In this document: positions 53,159 to 61,706 of the stretch, in pieces | How the letters are laid out: each line of letters starts with the position of its first letter | Position numbering within the stretch: the stretch's first letter is position 1 | Origin: Bradyrhizobium sp. LTSP885 | GTDB taxonomy: Bacteria > Pseudomonadota > Alphaproteobacteria > Rhizobiales > Xanthobacteraceae | Length of the DNA: 64,000 bases | Direction: 5' to 3' | Assembly: GCF_000938305.1 (NCBI RefSeq) | Contig: NZ_JYMT01000041.1 | Location: 1-64,000 of the forward strand | The notes under the pieces: generated by a model | Database searches by the model: none | What the model was told of the DNA's origin: nothing | The model's input: only the letters and a program-made list of their open reading frames with translations | Made by a program: the position numbers and the translations under genes

Positions 53159-54730
53159 TTATTGGTCTTTCTCCTGATCGCCCTGCTTCGCGGTTCCGGT
53201 CCAGACGTCGACGGCCAGCCCGACGACGAGCATTGAGCCAAGCACCAACGCCGAGTTGGCGACGCCGAGCGGGCCCTGAACGGGGCTGAGAAGGATACTC
53301 GCGAGAACAAAGACCAGAAGCAGTTGCGGCGTCATCAGACTGGAGCGTCTTGCTCCCGCCGCGCTCCAGCCCGCCACGCATCCCCAGACCAGGATGTAGA
53401 TGACGGCGCCTGCGATTCCAAAATCGATGAAGGCGGCAAGCCAGACCGTCGGGAAGAAGCCGTAAGTCCCGGCCGATCGCTGCTCGGCTTCCATGGTGGC
53501 GACATGCTGGTTCTCCGGCGCAAACACCCGCAGGATCGGCGACAGCACGCCGACCTCATAGACCCCCCACTGCCTGGAGAATTTGTCGCGTGCGTGCCAG
53601 GCGATATCGATCGTTCGGACACCGTGGGTCAGGTAGAAATAGGTGCTGAGGCCGATCATCGCGGCGCGCGCCGACAGGTGGCTGGATTCGAGCGCGGACG
53701 TGACATAGCCGCGCGGTTTCACGTTCCAGGCTTCCAGCCTGATCGCGAGCACCGCATCGGCGGAACTCACTTCCGGCGAAGGCGCCGGCGCAGCGGTCGC
53801 CTCGGCCATCCGCTTGCTGAAGTCGGTGGCGGTCATCACCTCCGCAGACTTCGGCTGGGTGGTCGACGAACCGGCTTCGGTTGAGGGACGAACCGGAGCC
53901 TCGTCCGCTTTCGGCGCAGCCTCAAGCTGAGGCTGAGCAGCATCGCGCTCCTTCTGCTTCGCCTGCAGTTCGCGGATCAGCGGCGATACCTGCGCGCAGA
54001 AATTCTGTCGGCTCGACCAGATCGAGCTCGAATAGATCGCAAACAGCCCGATCGCCACAATCGTCTTGAGCAGCAGATGGTGCCCGGGCGGCAGAGGCTT
54101 CCGTCCCTCGCTGATGCGCACCAGAATCGTGACGATAATCAGGACAAGGACGAACAGGATCGGCATCCGTCCGGAATAGAGCAGCGCGTAGCCCACCGGC
54201 GAGACGACCGACAGCTGCGCAAGCGCCGCCGCCCAGCCCTTGATCGCCTCGCCCCGCAACAGAAACACCACCACCGAGACGAAGCCGAACGAGAACATGA
54301 TGTAGCCGAGATACAGCAGCGGCGTCCGCTTGATCGCAACGGCATCGACCAGTCCCGGCGCACAGCGCAACATCTCGGCATAACCGCCGTTGCTCACGCC
54401 GCTCAGGACGGTGCGATCAAGCGCAATAAATCCAATTCCGGCGATTCCGATAAGCGAACTCGCGATGACGATTCGATTCAGCATCATCGAGGAAGGCGCG
54501 TGCATTTGTCCCTGGCGCGCGAACCGGCGCTCGAACAGGACGCCGCCGGCGCGATACGCCACGAGGAACAGCAGCACACCCGCTCCGACCACCGTCAACA
54601 CGATCAGCGACGGTTGTGCCGGATAATCGATCGGCCCAACGGCAACGAGGGCAAGCGCCGCGCACCAGACCACGACAATGAGAATAGCTGGCGACGAGGT
54701 GCCGCGAGCTAGCCGAATGAAGGGTTGCAT
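53159..54730 (-). CDS. Candidate O-antigen polymerase (Wzy-like) with Ala/Pro-rich loop
   Basis: This 523-residue membrane protein has about eleven hydrophobic segments and a large extracytoplasmic loop around residues 245-370, the layout of Wzy polymerases. Part of that loop is low-complexity (AAPKADEAPVRPSTEAGSS, AEATAAPAPSPEVSSAD), which is unusual. WGVYEVGVLSPILRVFAPENQ closes the loop. ATG 54730 follows GGGGG in its leader. It lies next to the flippase gene. Wzy proteins share little sequence, so the call rests on topology and context. Confidence 0.65.
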   Translation of the reverse strand: MQPFIRLARGTSSPAILIVVVWCAALALVAVGPIDYPAQPSLIVLTVVGAGVLLFLVAYRAGGVLFERRFARQGQMHAPSSMMLNRIVIASSLIGIAGIGFIALDRTVLSGVSNGGYAEMLRCAPGLVDAVAIKRTPLLYLGYIMFSFGFVSVVVFLLRGEAIKGWAAALAQLSVVSPVGYALLYSGRMPILFVLVLIIVTILVRISEGRKPLPPGHHLLLKTIVAIGLFAIYSSSIWSSRQNFCAQVSPLIRELQAKQKERDAAQPQLEAAPKADEAPVRPSTEAGSSTTQPKSAEVMTATDFSKRMAEATAAPAPSPEVSSADAVLAIRLEAWNVKPRGYVTSALESSHLSARAAMIGLSTYFYLTHGVRTIDIAWHARDKFSRQWGVYEVGVLSPILRVFAPENQHVATMEAEQRSAGTYGFFPTVWLAAFIDFGIAGAVIYILVWGCVAGWSAAGARRSSLMTPQLLLVFVLASILLSPVQGPLGVANSALVLGSMLVVGLAVDVWTGTAKQGDQEKDQ

Positions 54731-54814
54731 ATTGCCCCCGTTTGAAAATATCGCCGCAAAACGAGGGCTGTGTAGCAAGGTCATTACGACACCCCCATGA
54801 CGCGCCAGTCGATC

Positions 54815-56140
54815 TCAGGGATAGAGCATGTCCGGATCCGTGGGAAGGCCGACGGTTTCAGCTACGCTGCGTTCGCCGCCATTCTCCCGCACATTGCGGA
54901 CCGCCAAGGCCGTCAACGAGACGAACAGCACGGTGCTTGCGGCTCCGCCGGCCAGCGCCGCGCCATAGATGCCGAGCCGTGGAACCAGCAGCAGATTGAG
55001 CAGGGTCGACACAACAGCGGAACCGAGGTTGCAAAGCAGGAGGTATCTGTCCGACCGTGCGGCGTACAGGGCGTATGAGGGAACGTCAGCCAGCATGCGC
55101 AGGAAGATTCCCGGCAACATTGCGTAGAAGACCCAGATATTCGCCCCATAGGCAGTCAATCCGAGCACCGCCAGCATCGGTTTCATAACGAGACCGGAGG
55201 AGATCATCGCGCCCGCCGCCAGCGCCAGCATTGACCAGAAGAACGGGCGCAGCGCCGCCCGATAGGCCTGCGTCCCGGCCGTGTATCCGGCGATGACCTT
55301 CGGCAGGAACTGGTGCGAAACCGATCCACCGAGCGACAACATGCCGATCAGGATCGTCGAATAGAACGTGTAGATGCCGAGCGCATCACGCCCGACAAAT
55401 TCATCGATGACGAAGCGGTCGACATAGGAAATAACCAACGCGCCCGCCGCGGTCAGCATGAACGGACGGGCCGTCCACAGGCCCTCGCGGATGGCCCGCC
55501 AGTCGGGACGGTATCCACGCAGCGTCCGCCAGGGCAGGTCGGAGAGCGAACGGGCCGAGAAGACAATCGCTGCCATGCCGCCGAGCGCCCACCAGATCAG
55601 AACCGTTTCGAGCGTGTGCGTCGAAGGCACCGTAAACATCAGAAGCGCGATCGCGTAGACCCAGATGCCGCCGCGAAGGAACACGCCAACATAGGCCCGC
55701 ACCGGACGCGAGGTGATGATCAGGATTCGCGTCGCTTCGAGCGACAGATGCTCGGTGACGAGGATCAGGAGGAACCACGGCGCCAACCGGACCGGAAACC
55801 TGCCGGCGAAGATCGCAACGCCGACCACAAGGCCGACCAGCAGCAACGCAATCGCGCAGAGCGCGATCTGGTCCGCGATGATCCGGGTTCGCCGCTCCGG
55901 TGTCGCTGGCACCAGTTCACGCAACGTGTAGGAGTAGAACTCGAGCCCGACCGTCAGCAGTGCGAAAGCCAGCGCCGCCGTCAGGAGGCCGTATTCCCCC
56001 ATCTCCGCCGGCGACAGCATCCGCGCCAACAGCAGCGACAGCAGGAAGCGGCTGGCGAGCGTCAGCACCCGCAGAATGAGGGCCGACATGGTGCCGGCGA
56101 CCGCGGGGCGCGTCAGCAGATCAACCAGACGAGATCGCAT
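54815..56140 (-). CDS. wzx: Oligosaccharide flippase (Wzx-like)
   Basis: This 441-residue MATE/MOP-superfamily membrane protein has about twelve to fourteen helices. The opening ALILRVLTLASRFLLSLLLA, then MLSPAEMGEYGLLTAA, is typical of Wzx flippases that move undecaprenyl-linked repeat units across the inner membrane. YVDRFVIDEFVGRDALGIY is a further MOP landmark. It is the only flippase in the window and is followed by a polymerase-like gene. No Wzz chain-length regulator or ABC exporter is seen. Confidence 0.87.
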   Translation of the reverse strand: MRSRLVDLLTRPAVAGTMSALILRVLTLASRFLLSLLLARMLSPAEMGEYGLLTAALAFALLTVGLEFYSYTLRELVPATPERRTRIIADQIALCAIALLLVGLVVGVAIFAGRFPVRLAPWFLLILVTEHLSLEATRILIITSRPVRAYVGVFLRGGIWVYAIALLMFTVPSTHTLETVLIWWALGGMAAIVFSARSLSDLPWRTLRGYRPDWRAIREGLWTARPFMLTAAGALVISYVDRFVIDEFVGRDALGIYTFYSTILIGMLSLGGSVSHQFLPKVIAGYTAGTQAYRAALRPFFWSMLALAAGAMISSGLVMKPMLAVLGLTAYGANIWVFYAMLPGIFLRMLADVPSYALYAARSDRYLLLCNLGSAVVSTLLNLLLVPRLGIYGAALAGGAASTVLFVSLTALAVRNVRENGGERSVAETVGLPTDPDMLYP

Positions 56141-56196
56141 CGCTGTTCCATCACCACCGGCTATAGACGTCAGGTTGCAGACAGCTCGCGGGATTG

Positions 56197-57585
56197 TCAG
56201 GCTGCGGTTCTGCAGGACTTCATAAATCTCGGCAAATACGCGTTCAGCGAACGTACCAGCGGCTCGACTGATTTGCGTGCAGCCTCGTTTTCAGGATCGA
56301 AATTGCGCCAGCCGAAATAATCGCCCTCGACGCTGATCGCCGCAAGGTGGCGCATGACGTCGCGTTGCGTCGCCGCGAGATCCTCTGGGACGCGCCATCG
56401 CGCGAGCTTCTCGGGAAGGCCCTCGATCTCGTCGACGTCGCGGACATGCAGGAAGTTCTGCTCGGTGGCGTAGTAGGGATCGGTTGCAACGGAACAAAGC
56501 CCTGCCAGCGCTGCCTGGAAACCGATCGTGCCTGTGAGGGTGACCGAAACCGCGCATTTTCCGATCAGGAGATTGGCCGGAACGTCGTAAGGAACCAGAG
56601 TGACACCAGGCAGCTTCGACAACCGCTCGAACAGCTCGCGCTGGCGGAAGCCGAACTGCAGCGGATGATCCTTGACGAACACGCGATAGCCTGCGCCCCC
56701 GAACACCTCGCAATAGCGCACCACCACGTCATCATGCGCCAGCATGCGCTGCGACGACAGCCAGTAGTCCATCGAGGCTTCGGGAAACAGCTGCAATCCC
56801 AGGAACACGCGCCGATCTCGCGGCACTTCGGAAACTCGCCCGTCCCAATCATGGTCGAGAAGTCCGAGGACCGCGACGTCGCCTGGACGCACCTTGTGCT
56901 TCAGCCGCTTCAGTGCATCGAGGTAATGGCAATTGTAGCGGTCGTGCTTGAAGAAACGCCAGACATTGAAAAACGCGCCGCGCAGCGCGTAGTAGCCGAA
57001 TATCCGCCAGAACCTTACGAGCGTGAAGCGCTTGGCATCGCGCACATAGGACGGCGTAAAGTCCTCCTTGCAGAGCAGGCCGACCGCGGCCTCGACGTCG
57101 GCATTCGAGGGCTCGCGCAGCCAAACCGGCCGACCGCGGCGCATCAGCATGACCTGATCAGGAATGATCGAGGTGGTCATTTCGAGAAAGTCTATCCCGC
57201 GCCGGTTTGCCGTGCGCGCCATGACGTCCATGACATAGCGGTCGATGGTGAACGTCACGACGAGTTCGGGCACCAGCATATCAAACGCGCGCTCGATCGC
57301 CTGGACCATGCCGCCGATCATCCGGAGCGCTAGGCCGCGGTCGAGACTCCTGAGCACGCGGCACCGCAGGATGATGTCGGCGCAGCCGTCGTCGCCGAAC
57401 CGCGCGATCGCAACCTCGCCTGCGTCACCCCTGTCGATAAAGCGATAGAAATCGTCGACCAGCGGATAGCCGCCATCATCGCGCAGATCGCTCAACACCA
57501 CGGTGTCGGCGAATTCCATGCGCGACGCCAGGTATTTCCACCACGGGGTCGTGCTGTGAATGGTGAAGAAGACGACGCGGGACAT
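56197..57585 (-). CDS. Capsule-synthesis-like glycosyltransferase (KpsS-type) protein
   Basis: This 462-residue soluble protein looks like a capsule or polysaccharide synthesis GT-B protein. The C-terminal half contains VFVKDHPLQFGF and SVTLTGTIGFQAALAG, similar to the HP and TG...E/QA motifs of KpsS/KpsC and CDP-glycerol or Kdo transferases that use CMP or CDP sugars. The start shares a base with the legC stop (TGATG). Being co-translated with legC, it is a good candidate for the transferase that uses the CMP-nonulosonate. This is inference. Confidence 0.6.
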   Translation of the reverse strand: MSRVVFFTIHSTTPWWKYLASRMEFADTVVLSDLRDDGGYPLVDDFYRFIDRGDAGEVAIARFGDDGCADIILRCRVLRSLDRGLALRMIGGMVQAIERAFDMLVPELVVTFTIDRYVMDVMARTANRRGIDFLEMTTSIIPDQVMLMRRGRPVWLREPSNADVEAAVGLLCKEDFTPSYVRDAKRFTLVRFWRIFGYYALRGAFFNVWRFFKHDRYNCHYLDALKRLKHKVRPGDVAVLGLLDHDWDGRVSEVPRDRRVFLGLQLFPEASMDYWLSSQRMLAHDDVVVRYCEVFGGAGYRVFVKDHPLQFGFRQRELFERLSKLPGVTLVPYDVPANLLIGKCAVSVTLTGTIGFQAALAGLCSVATDPYYATEQNFLHVRDVDEIEGLPEKLARWRVPEDLAATQRDVMRHLAAISVEGDYFGWRNFDPENEAARKSVEPLVRSLNAYLPRFMKSCRTAA

Positions 57586-58814
57586 CAGATCTTGTTCGCG
57601 TTTTCTTTCCCGCCGGCGGCAAGGAATGGACTGCTCGGCAGGTTGATGCAGCGCCTATACATGTCCTCAGCGACGTCAAGCGGCGAACGCGGGCAATCAC
57701 GATACATCGGAAGCATGTGCATCGGCGTCCACAACGGCCGCGCCTTGACACCATGGCCATGCAGCGCCGACAGGAGCCGGTCGCGCTCGCCGGCACATTC
57801 GCGGTCGAGCACCAGCGTATTCAGCCAGTAATTGCTTTGTGCCCCCTTCGGCTCGCGATAGACGCGCGCGCCGGGAAACTGGCTGAAGGCCTGCAGGTAG
57901 CGTTCGGCAAGCTCCCGCTTGGCGGCGACCATCGCGGGCAGCCGCTCCATCTGCGCGCAGCCGAGGGCCGCGTTGATGTTGGGAAGGCGGTAGTTATAGG
58001 CCACCTCGTCATGGTCGAACGCCCAGGCGTGCGATTTCTTGGCGGTCGAGGTGACGTGCCGCGCGCGGCGGGCATGATCGTCGTCGCTGGTCAGGATCAT
58101 GCCGCCACCGCCGGTGGTGACGATCTTGTTGCCGTTGAAGCTGAGCACGGCGGAGTGACCGAAGGTGCCACAGCTCTGCCCGTTCAAGATCGAGCCGAGC
58201 GATTCGGTGGCGTCCTCGACGACCACCAGGTCGTATTTCGCGGCCACCGTTCCCAGCGCCGCCATGTCGACCGGGTGCCCGAAGATATGGACGGGAACCA
58301 CCGCGCGAAGCCGGCGGCCGGTCTCCTTGTTGATCCAGCCGCCATTCCGGTGCACCGCGATGGCCGCAAGATGCTCGTCGAGGGCCATGGGATCGAGGCC
58401 AAGCGAATCCCAGGTCGAATCGACGAAATGCGGGATGGCGCCGGCGTGGCTGACGGCATTCGCCGTCGCGACGAAGGTGATCGCAGGCAGCAGCACCTCG
58501 TCGTTGGGCTGCACGCCCTCGAGCAGCAGCGCGGCGTGAAGCGCGGCGGTGCCGTTGACGATAGCCACCGCATGTCGGGCGCCCGTCGCCTCCGCGACCA
58601 TCTGCTCGAAGCGGGTCACGTACTGGCCGGCGGAGGACACCCAGTTGGTATCGATACAATCGAGCACAAACTGACGCTCGCGCTCGCCGAACCTCGGCTC
58701 GTGCAGTTCAACCGGGCGCGGCTGCGCGCCAAGAACGGCATCGACGGCGTCGAGAACCGGCTGCAGGTCGAGTGCCGCGCCGACATGGCTGGCTTGCTTG
58801 GACAAAATGCTCAT
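57585..58814 (-). CDS. legC: LegC-family sugar aminotransferase
   Basis: This 409-residue DegT-type PLP enzyme aminates C4 of the 4-keto sugar made by LegB. The PLP lysine is Lys230 in SFNGNKIVTTGGGGM; VVVEDATESLGS and the LegC-type AVVPVHIFGHPVDM precede it. The N-terminal helix (LDLQPVLDAVDAVLG) and the ELHEPRFGERERQFV lead are typical of LegC. ATG 58814 is used. A GTG at 58823 would overlap the legB stop by four bases and is also possible. Next in the operon is the KpsS-like gene. Confidence 0.92.
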   Translation of the reverse strand: MSILSKQASHVGAALDLQPVLDAVDAVLGAQPRPVELHEPRFGERERQFVLDCIDTNWVSSAGQYVTRFEQMVAEATGARHAVAIVNGTAALHAALLLEGVQPNDEVLLPAITFVATANAVSHAGAIPHFVDSTWDSLGLDPMALDEHLAAIAVHRNGGWINKETGRRLRAVVPVHIFGHPVDMAALGTVAAKYDLVVVEDATESLGSILNGQSCGTFGHSAVLSFNGNKIVTTGGGGMILTSDDDHARRARHVTSTAKKSHAWAFDHDEVAYNYRLPNINAALGCAQMERLPAMVAAKRELAERYLQAFSQFPGARVYREPKGAQSNYWLNTLVLDRECAGERDRLLSALHGHGVKARPLWTPMHMLPMYRDCPRSPLDVAEDMYRRCINLPSSPFLAAGGKENANKI

Positions 58815-58819
58815 CAGGG

Positions 58820-59818
58820 TCACAGCGTGTAGGCGTTGGCGCGATAGCGCGACAGGTTCTCCTGCCTGGTGAACCAGGCGATGGTCTGTTCGAGGCCCTT
58901 GCGCAGCCCCTCAAGGCCGCCAAAGCGCGGCGACCAGCCGAGCAACCTCGCGGCCTTGGCGTTATCAGCCCACAGCCGTTCCACCTCGCTTCGGTCGGGG
59001 CGGACGCGGACGTCGTCCTGCTCGATCTCGATCTCGGCCCCCATCAGCTCGGCGATCAGGCGCGCGGTGTCGCCGATCGATATCTCGAAGCCACTGCCGA
59101 TATTGATGACCTCGCCGATACCGGCCCTGGTCTCCAGCGCCGCCAGGAAGCCGCCGGCCGTGTCGGCGACATAGTTGAAATCTCGGGTCGGGTGGACGCT
59201 GCCCAGCTTGATGCGGCGCTGGCCGGCTGCGATCTGGGTGATAATGGTCGGAATCACCGCGCGGGCGGACTGCCGCGGACCATAGGTGTTGAACGGCCGC
59301 ACAACGGTCACCGGCGTGCCGAAGGAGCGCTCAAACGACAGCGCCAGTTGGTCCGCCCCGATCTTGGTCGCCGAATAGGGCGATTGCCCCTGCAGCGGAT
59401 GCTCCTCGGTGATCGGAACGAACTGCGCCGTGCCGTAGACCTCGCTCGTCGACGTGTGCACCACATGGCCGACATCGAGATCGCGCGCCGCCTGCAGCAC
59501 ATTCAGCGTGCCGCGAATATTCGTATCGAGATAGGTGTCCGGCGAATGATATGAGTAGGGTATGGCAATGAGCGCGGCGAGATGCAGGACTGCACCACAC
59601 CCCTTCATCGCGGTTCGTAACCCGTTTGGGTCACAAATGTTGCCCGCAAATACGTCAATCTTGTCGAGCACCTCGCTGGACAGCGTATCCAGCCAACCAT
59701 ATGATCCCATGCTATTGTAGTGCACGAAGGCGCGCACGCTGAACTGTCGGCGGACCAATTCTTCAGCAAGATGAGAGCCGATGAAGCCACCCGCGCCCGT
59801 CAGCAATACCTTTTGCAA
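58820..59818 (-). CDS. legB: Nucleotide-sugar 4,6-dehydratase LegB
   Basis: This 332-residue extended SDR removes water from GDP-GlcNAc (or UDP-GlcNAc) to give the 4-keto-6-deoxy sugar that enters legionaminic acid synthesis. GAGGFIGSHLAEEL is at residues 8-21. The catalytic part is HTSTSEVYGTAQFVPI with SPYSATKIGADQ (YxxxK), and RPFNTYGPRQSARAVIPTII is the LegB-type stretch. No ATG is available: a TTG at 59818 begins at the Rossmann strand with AAGGAG nine bases upstream. A TTG at 59857 is also in frame. The leader carries repeated copies of the ribosome site. Confidence 0.9.
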   Translation of the reverse strand: MQKVLLTGAGGFIGSHLAEELVRRQFSVRAFVHYNSMGSYGWLDTLSSEVLDKIDVFAGNICDPNGLRTAMKGCGAVLHLAALIAIPYSYHSPDTYLDTNIRGTLNVLQAARDLDVGHVVHTSTSEVYGTAQFVPITEEHPLQGQSPYSATKIGADQLALSFERSFGTPVTVVRPFNTYGPRQSARAVIPTIITQIAAGQRRIKLGSVHPTRDFNYVADTAGGFLAALETRAGIGEVINIGSGFEISIGDTARLIAELMGAEIEIEQDDVRVRPDRSEVERLWADNAKAARLLGWSPRFGGLEGLRKGLEQTIAWFTRQENLSRYRANAYTL

Positions 59819-59894
59819 GCTCCAAGTCTCCTTAAGTTCAAATTTCCTGAGCTCCAAGTTAGCTCCAAGCCTCCTTTAGCTCCAAGCCTCCTTG
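59818..59894. repeat. 17-base direct repeats carrying ribosome sites before legB
   Basis: Copies at 59861-59877 and 59878-59894 (AGCTCCAAGCCTCCTT plus one base) are in tandem. A diverged copy (two changes) is at 59818-59834 and a partial one at 59850-59860. On the minus strand each full copy reads AAGGAGGCTTGGAGCT, so each presents a Shine-Dalgarno core ahead of a TTG. Confidence 0.8.
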
Positions 59895-60365
59895 AACGCG
59901 GACACAATCCGGTACCACCGCCGCTTCTAGACACTCCGGTGCCGCCAGACCAGATGGAAAGTGCCGAAAGGCGAACGAACCATGCGACAGGCCGCATGAC
60001 TTCGCTTCACGGTTGTGGGAAAATCGAATAAGATATTGAATTACTTTAGTAATCTGGATGACTACAGAAACATCGGATCAAACTGCCGTCCCGGTGAGGT
60101 AAATTTATCGAGGCAACCAGCTCCGCAAACGCCGCCACGTTCGCCTGCCCTCTCTGCAGCGCTATAACGGAGCGAGCAAGGGTTCGCGGGAGCGCCTGAT
60201 CAGGGCATACGGAACGGCATCGGGGCTCAGAGCTTGATGGAACAAAAGACGCTGGCACGCACCACTGTCGCGCGTATTCACAGGCAACTGCAACAGCCGT
60301 TGTACGGGCCATTTGAATGGGCTATCGGACGGCCTGTTGCTGCCAAGCCTTGCTGGAGACGTTAA
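59895..60365. promoter_or_regulatory. Divergent promoter region of legB and second polymerase-like gene
   Basis: No credible gene is seen in these 471 bases; short frames here are arginine- or serine-rich and lack structure. The part from 60020 to 60060 is markedly A/T-rich and includes the palindrome ATTACT-TT-AGTAAT at 60040-60053, a possible operator or promoter core for legB. A GGAG at 60355-60358 serves the GTG start at 60366. Confidence 0.5.
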
Positions 60366-61706
60366 GTGGGTTGGATCGGTCTCGACCGGATGCCGGAACG
60401 TTACAGACTACCGGTCCTGATTTACCTTCATGTCGCGACGATCTGCCTGTCGCTTGCCTGCGTCGCGTATCTTTACTCGGATTATCATATCTTCTTCCGG
60501 CGCGATGGCCTGTTATCGGCGATCGTCGTCGCCGCGGCCTTCTCGACGGTTGCGAGTCTCTTCGTCTATGCCGAATTCAGCTTCGGTTACTTCGCAGGAT
60601 TTTATCTCTTTACGATGATTGCAGGCTATCTCTGGCTCAATCAGTTCTCGGAGTTCATCTACAATCATACATTGAGCGGGCTCTCCGCGGCGGCGTCGGC
60701 CGTCGCATTTCTCCTGCCTGCGCTGTTCATTCGATCGCGTCTGCCGCAATACTGGACCCTCTCGCCAAAGGCGCTCGACCGCCTCGTTGACGTCATCCTT
60801 TTGCTCGGCGCGGTGGTGGTATCCGTCGGTGCGACTTACGACTTCCAGCTGGTTTCCATCGAGCACATCTACGAGTACCGCGAGTCGCTTCGCTCGCCGA
60901 GAGCTCTCAACTATTTGATGGGGATCATGAGCGGGGCCCTGCTGCCGTTCGCCTTTGCATGCTGTGTCGAGCTCAAGAAGAATAGGCGAGCGATGGTCGC
61001 GCTCCTGCTCCTTCTCGCTTTCTATCCGGTCACGGTGAGCAAGTTGGCACTCCTGACGTCCGCGTGGCTAGTCGTGATGACCATCCTTTCAAGGGTCTTC
61101 GAACTCAGGATTGCCGTCGTCGTCTCGCTGCTCGCGCCGCTCACGGTTGGGCTGTTGCTGTTCGCACTGTTCGAGTTCGGGTGGGCCTCGTACCAGATAG
61201 CGATCCCCTATTTCGGATTGGTCAATTTCAGGATGATTGCGATCCCGTCGCTGGCTATAGACTACTACAACGACTTTTTCTTCAAGCATGACCTGACTTA
61301 TTACTGTCAGATCGGGCTGTTCAAGCCGCTGATGTCCTGCCCGTATGACGAGCCGCTCTCGGTCGTCATCTACAAGGCATTTGGAATCGGCGGCTACTTC
61401 AATGCATCGCTGTTCGCGACCGAGGGCGTTGCGTCGATCGGGGCGCTGTTCGCTCCCGTCGCGGCGCTCGCCTGCGGACTAGTCATCGGTCTGGCGAACC
61501 GGGCATCGGCAAACCTCCCGCCCCGCTTTGTCATGGTCTCCGGAGCCGTGCTAGTCCAGCTGCTGCTCAACGTCCCCTTCACGACCGTGCTGCTGACCCA
61601 CGGCGCGATCCTCTTGTTCCTGCTCTGGTACATAACGCCGCTCACCACAGCGGAGCGTTCGTCCGACAAGGGCTATCCCGCCCCGGGCCTGCCAACATCC
61701 CGCTGA
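60366..61706 (+). CDS. Polytopic membrane protein, second candidate polymerase
   Basis: This 446-residue membrane protein has about eleven to twelve hydrophobic spans. It has a loop of some 60 residues (NDFFFKHDLTYYCQIGLFKPLMSCPYDEPLS) between late helices, whose position and Cys/Pro/Tyr content recall Wzy-type proteins. The GTG start at 60366 is supported by GGAG seven bases upstream; ATG 60390 is the alternative. It is the only plus-strand gene in its area and is convergent with a GT4 gene. The family is not recognised; O-antigen polymerase is a topology-based guess. Confidence 0.6.
   Translation: MGWIGLDRMPERYRLPVLIYLHVATICLSLACVAYLYSDYHIFFRRDGLLSAIVVAAAFSTVASLFVYAEFSFGYFAGFYLFTMIAGYLWLNQFSEFIYNHTLSGLSAAASAVAFLLPALFIRSRLPQYWTLSPKALDRLVDVILLLGAVVVSVGATYDFQLVSIEHIYEYRESLRSPRALNYLMGIMSGALLPFAFACCVELKKNRRAMVALLLLLAFYPVTVSKLALLTSAWLVVMTILSRVFELRIAVVVSLLAPLTVGLLLFALFEFGWASYQIAIPYFGLVNFRMIAIPSLAIDYYNDFFFKHDLTYYCQIGLFKPLMSCPYDEPLSVVIYKAFGIGGYFNASLFATEGVASIGALFAPVAALACGLVIGLANRASANLPPRFVMVSGAVLVQLLLNVPFTTVLLTHGAILLFLLWYITPLTTAERSSDKGYPAPGLPTSR

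Noticed and set aside
59818-59894. CRISPR array
   Set aside because: The 17-base repeats are tandem without spacers and there are no cas genes.
60046-60312. 88-residue minus-strand frame upstream of legB
   Set aside because: It has no structure or motif, it lies in an A/T-rich promoter-like gap, and there is no ribosome site.
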